From assembly GCA_002304925.1 (NCBI GenBank), contig DBPT01000027.1, forward strand, positions 48,088 to 112,087: 64,000 nucleotides of DNA, read 5' to 3'. Positions 61,199-64,000 of the stretch are shown here, piece by piece (positions within the stretch are counted from its first letter, which is position 1; the number at the start of each line of letters is the position of its first letter). The notes beneath the pieces were generated by a model. It did no database searches, had not been told where the DNA came from, and worked only from the letters and a program-made list of their open reading frames with translations. Source of the stretch: Prolixibacteraceae bacterium UBA1413 (GTDB lineage: Bacteria; Bacteroidota; Bacteroidia; Bacteroidales; Prolixibacteraceae). The translations under genes were made by a program, and so were the position numbers.

Positions 61199-63673
61199 CT
61201 AATTCTTGGTAATCAATTGTGTAATCACCTTATCCCCTTTGATAGCCTTCAGCATATAAAAACCTGGTTTAACGCTATTTGTTTCAATTGTAATTTTTTG
61301 TTCCGACACCTTTCTTTGGATTATCGTTGCCCCTTTCATATCGACCACCTCTATGGTTTTTATCTCCAATCCGGGATTTTCGATAATCAGATAATCCGTT
61401 GTTGGGTTTGGATAAGCCTTGATTTCCATGGATTTGTCATTTTCCATACTGTGAATACCTGTCGATTCGGTTCTGAAGATTATCTTGTCGATATTGCATG
61501 ATGCACCCTCGATTACCAATCGCAGCTGGTATGTTCCTTCGGGCAATGCAACCAAAGTTTTTCCCGAGACCTGGGTATATGTATTCCAATTGTTGTTTCC
61601 GGTTCTTGGGACCTGTATTATTCCGGTAATGTCAGTATCGCCCATGTAAATTCTGAATGCGGAACCTGTGACTCCTGACGATACATATGCCGTCCAGTAA
61701 TAAACCTGTTCGCGTTCTACAGTGACCGTGTACAGCAGCCATTCGCCCACTTCCGTGTATCCAAGAACCCTGCCCCCATTTCCGTTGACGATGTCAACAC
61801 CACAATCGGTGCGGAATTCAGCATCTCCTCTGTTATTGCTGTCATTATCCTTATAAGCGATTCCCTCAATTCCTCTGTCGAAAAATTCAATCTCCATTGT
61901 ACCCGGTATGGCAATTGGTTTGGTGCCATACGGTGTTGTTAGCACCTCATCTCCCGTTGATTTTTCAAATGTAATCTTGTCGATATTGCAATATGGACCT
62001 TCAATAACCAAACGCAAGGTGTATGTGCCTGCCGGCATTGCCACCTTTGTGCGGCCTTTAACTTCAGTATACACCGTCCAATTGCTGGAAGCAGTTTGAG
62101 GCACATTAACTCTGCCGGTAATGTCAATATCGCCCATGTAAATTCTGAATGCGGACCCGCTCAGGCCTGATGCAACCTTTGCCGAAAAAACCATCAACTG
62201 CTCCTCTTCAACTTTTACCGTATATTTCAACCACTCTCCGGTTGCAGTCCACCCCACAACATATCCGCCACCGGCAATGGTGTCGATATCGACTCCGCAA
62301 TCGGTCCGGTATTTCCCGCCTTCATTCCTGTCGTCGGAATCGCTGTAAGCCACGCCATTAATGCCGTTGTCGAAATCTTCAACTTCCAGTATGCCGGGCA
62401 AAGTTATGGGCTCTCCCCTGAATGGTGTGCTGGGTTCATAAGCTCTGATCACGCAACTTCTTTGAAAAATTATACTGTCGGCACTATTCAACACCTTCAT
62501 GGTAAAGGTATAGTCACCAGCAACGGAAGGCGTCCACTTCAGTTCAAACATGGAGTCGGAAGTTTGGCTCAGCAGCGAATCATTCAGATAAACCTGGATT
62601 TCTGCAATGCTGTCCTTTTCGCTGTGTGCCTTTCCTTTGATTGTGGTTTCGGCATTGATTTCAACCATGCTTTCCAAGGCGCTGATGAAGGCATATTCGC
62701 CAACGTTCATTAACGGACTCTTTGCATTTATTGCGGCATCAGTAAGCATATAATCACGAAGCCATTTCAAAGCTGGCCGTTCGACTCCGTTTTTTATCAA
62801 ACCCGAATGATCAACCCACGTGGAGCCGTAGATGTATCCCCAAATAGTAACTCCTGCCACATAATCGGCCTCCCACATAACCGGTATTTGCTCCTTGTAA
62901 CGTGTCAACTGAACCTGGTCGTCCTGCTGATTGATGTCGTATTCTGAAATAAGGATTGGAAGCCCGGTCTGATTGTGTATTTTTTCCAGAACTGTTTTGA
63001 AAGCGGCACCTGACATATCGTTCAGGTCGTGCGCCTGGCAGCCTGCGGCATCAACAGGAGCACCGGCAGCCACTATTTTTTTCAGCAAAGTAATATAAGC
63101 ATCTGTGTTCCATTGGAATGTATTGTAGTCGTTATATATAAGCACCGCTTTGGGCCAACGCTCACGCGCCATGATAAAAGAGTTCACAATCCAATCGTAT
63201 CCCGAGGCACCATCCCCGCCAAGTGCGTTTTTGTATGGTGCCGGCTGATGCCCCGGAACGGCTTCATTAACGACATCAATATAATCCAAATCGGGATAAC
63301 GCTTCGCAACCTCATCAAACCATTCTGTGATTTCTTCCAACTGCTCTTTCTGGGAAAGGTTATTCAACCAGGTCGGATATTGAGCGCCCCAAATCAGGCA
63401 ATGAAACTTGAACGGAAAATTGTGATCCTTACAATACTGATATTGCCTGTCGACAGCTGTCCAATTGTAAACATCACGGGTTCCTTCTATCGAAGCCCAT
63501 TTCGTTTCATTTTCAGGCGTCAGCTGATTCCAATAATTACTGAAATCACTTCTGATGGAACCCATCGTGGTGATGTTCCCCAAAAATTTATTCGGATTTT
63601 TCGACAATTGGGCATAACAGTATGTGCCACCCAACATTAGCAATAATGACAAAAGTGATGCTTTAATTTTCAT
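61199..63673 (-). CDS. Secreted GH10 endo-beta-1,4-xylanase with two CBM6 domains and T9SS tail
   Basis: An 824-residue protein. After a signal peptide (MKIKASLLSLLLMLGGTYCYA), residues about 25-325 form a GH10 barrel with acid/base Glu137 in DVVNEAVPG and nucleophile Glu244 in LISEYD. An Ig-like domain (about 335-415) is followed by two CBM6 xylan-binding modules (about 425-565 and 580-715) that are very similar (both with FRIYMGDxDITG and RLVIEGxxCNIDKI). The C terminus (about 745-824, KAYPNPTTDYLIIENPG onward) is a T9SS sorting domain. The enzyme is thus surface-exposed or secreted and cuts xylan. No SusCD or xylosidase lies next to it. Confidence 0.93.
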   Translation of the reverse strand: MKIKASLLSLLLMLGGTYCYAQLSKNPNKFLGNITTMGSIRSDFSNYWNQLTPENETKWASIEGTRDVYNWTAVDRQYQYCKDHNFPFKFHCLIWGAQYPTWLNNLSQKEQLEEITEWFDEVAKRYPDLDYIDVVNEAVPGHQPAPYKNALGGDGASGYDWIVNSFIMARERWPKAVLIYNDYNTFQWNTDAYITLLKKIVAAGAPVDAAGCQAHDLNDMSGAAFKTVLEKIHNQTGLPILISEYDINQQDDQVQLTRYKEQIPVMWEADYVAGVTIWGYIYGSTWVDHSGLIKNGVERPALKWLRDYMLTDAAINAKSPLMNVGEYAFISALESMVEINAETTIKGKAHSEKDSIAEIQVYLNDSLLSQTSDSMFELKWTPSVAGDYTFTMKVLNSADSIIFQRSCVIRAYEPSTPFRGEPITLPGILEVEDFDNGINGVAYSDSDDRNEGGKYRTDCGVDIDTIAGGGYVVGWTATGEWLKYTVKVEEEQLMVFSAKVASGLSGSAFRIYMGDIDITGRVNVPQTASSNWTVYTEVKGRTKVAMPAGTYTLRLVIEGPYCNIDKITFEKSTGDEVLTTPYGTKPIAIPGTMEIEFFDRGIEGIAYKDNDSNNRGDAEFRTDCGVDIVNGNGGRVLGYTEVGEWLLYTVTVEREQVYYWTAYVSSGVTGSAFRIYMGDTDITGIIQVPRTGNNNWNTYTQVSGKTLVALPEGTYQLRLVIEGASCNIDKIIFRTESTGIHSMENDKSMEIKAYPNPTTDYLIIENPGLEIKTIEVVDMKGATIIQRKVSEQKITIETNSVKPGFYMLKAIKGDKVITQLITKN

Positions 63674-63911
63674 AGTTATTTGTATATCAATTATTAGGTA
63701 TAAAATTTATAGTCGTTTCACTGAGATGAGGGCAATATTACAATTATTTATTGGGTTTACCTTCCTTCTGAATTGTTAATGTTGGGCCAAGACCGGTCTT
63801 GTAATCACGCCCATGGGGCTCGCATGGAAGAAATATCATGACCTTTTGAGTAAATCAAAACATGCTTGTTTCACAGCAAATTAACACAAATTGGCTGAAG
63901 ATTGGGGCAAA

Positions 63912-63938
63912 GAAAAAGGCCTCTCAGAAATGAAAGGC
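63912..63938 (-). terminator. Terminator downstream of tRNA-Gly
   Basis: On the minus strand the stem GCCTTTCA/TGAGAGGC (one mismatch) closes a four-base loop and is followed by CTTTTTC. It lies 24 bases past the tRNA 3' end. The rest of 63674-63911 is AT-rich and shows no gene. Confidence 0.6.
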
Positions 63939-63961
63939 TTGAAATTACTATCTTTTCCACG

Positions 63962-64000
63962 AGCGGGAAACGGGGATCGAACCCGCGACCCTCAGCTTGG
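63962..64000 (-). tRNA. tRNA-Gly, 3' part only (anticodon probably GCC)
   Basis: The visible minus-strand part ends with the T arm GCGGG-TTCGATC-CCCGT, acceptor strand TTCCCGC and discriminator T. The anticodon loop ends in CCAA before stem GCTGA, so anticodon positions two and three are CC, which means Gly. The 5' half lies outside the window. No CCA is encoded. Confidence 0.8.

Noticed and set aside
1..64000. CRISPR arrays, intact insertion sequences, phage genes or an origin
   Set aside because: No regularly spaced repeats, transposase or integrase motifs, phage proteins or DnaA-box clusters were recognised.

Overview
The window is one contiguous piece of a Bacteroidota chromosome, most likely order Bacteroidales in the broad sense (Marinilabiliales or Prolixibacteraceae-like). 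The evidence is a SusC/SusD pair, a complete Na+-translocating NADH:quinone reductase operon (nqrA-F) with its flavin transferase, type IX secretion sorting tails and the T9SS Plug protein (DUF5103), BACON domains, GH97/GH106/sulfatase genes, and repeated -7 boxes of the Bacteroides form TAnnTTTG. The window holds two tRNA genes (Glu, and a partial Gly) and no rRNA, CRISPR array, intact insertion sequence or phage. Genes are tightly packed; several tail-to-tail pairs abut or overlap by a few bases.

Layout. 1-4086: infB (5' end outside the window), a TatA-like protein, a LolD-like ATPase and a TIGR02757 protein, all forward. 4171-11661: upp, a GT-C membrane glycosyltransferase, then a reverse four-gene operon (DUF7033/deacetylase, FemAB-like acyltransferase, polysaccharide deacetylase, zinc-ribbon methyltransferase), radC and rpsT, with tRNA-Glu just upstream of rpsT. 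11933-17268: oxyR, a lipoprotein, a PPK1 fused to a complete ArsC/Spx-fold domain, and a small hydrophobic ORF coupled to a YjjG-type phosphatase. 17599-22369: a SusC/SusD pair with a textbook promoter and terminator. 22447-33015: housekeeping genes (fmt, glucosaminidase, cdd, RluA-type synthase, dnaK, a GT39 enzyme, argH, prfB with its programmed +1 frameshift, recX). 33182-39008: lemA, an M48 protease, a very large secreted C10 cysteine protease with six BACON repeats, and the T9SS Plug protein.

39213-46793 is the respiratory sodium-pump block: nqrABCDEF, a DedA protein and ApbE, which covalently attaches FMN to NqrB and NqrC. It is followed by a small reverse-strand membrane protein that may be connected with the pump. 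47225-51215 holds a small membrane protein, acylphosphatase, a group II PLP decarboxylase and araA. 51241-58401 is a reverse glycan-degradation run (sulfatase, GH106 rhamnosidase, GH97) ending in a SMUG2-like glycosylase and lacking its own SusCD. 58633-64000 holds a thioredoxin-like protein, an OmpA-family protein with internal repeats, a GC-rich relic, a modular GH10 xylanase with two near-duplicate CBM6 domains and a T9SS tail, and the 3' part of a tRNA-Gly.

The observations most worth following are the PPK1-ArsC fusion, the C10 protease whose BACON repeats each carry a matched cysteine pair, the four-gene deacetylase/acyltransferase/methyltransferase operon, the ApbE-linked small membrane protein, and a set of short non-coding or relic segments.
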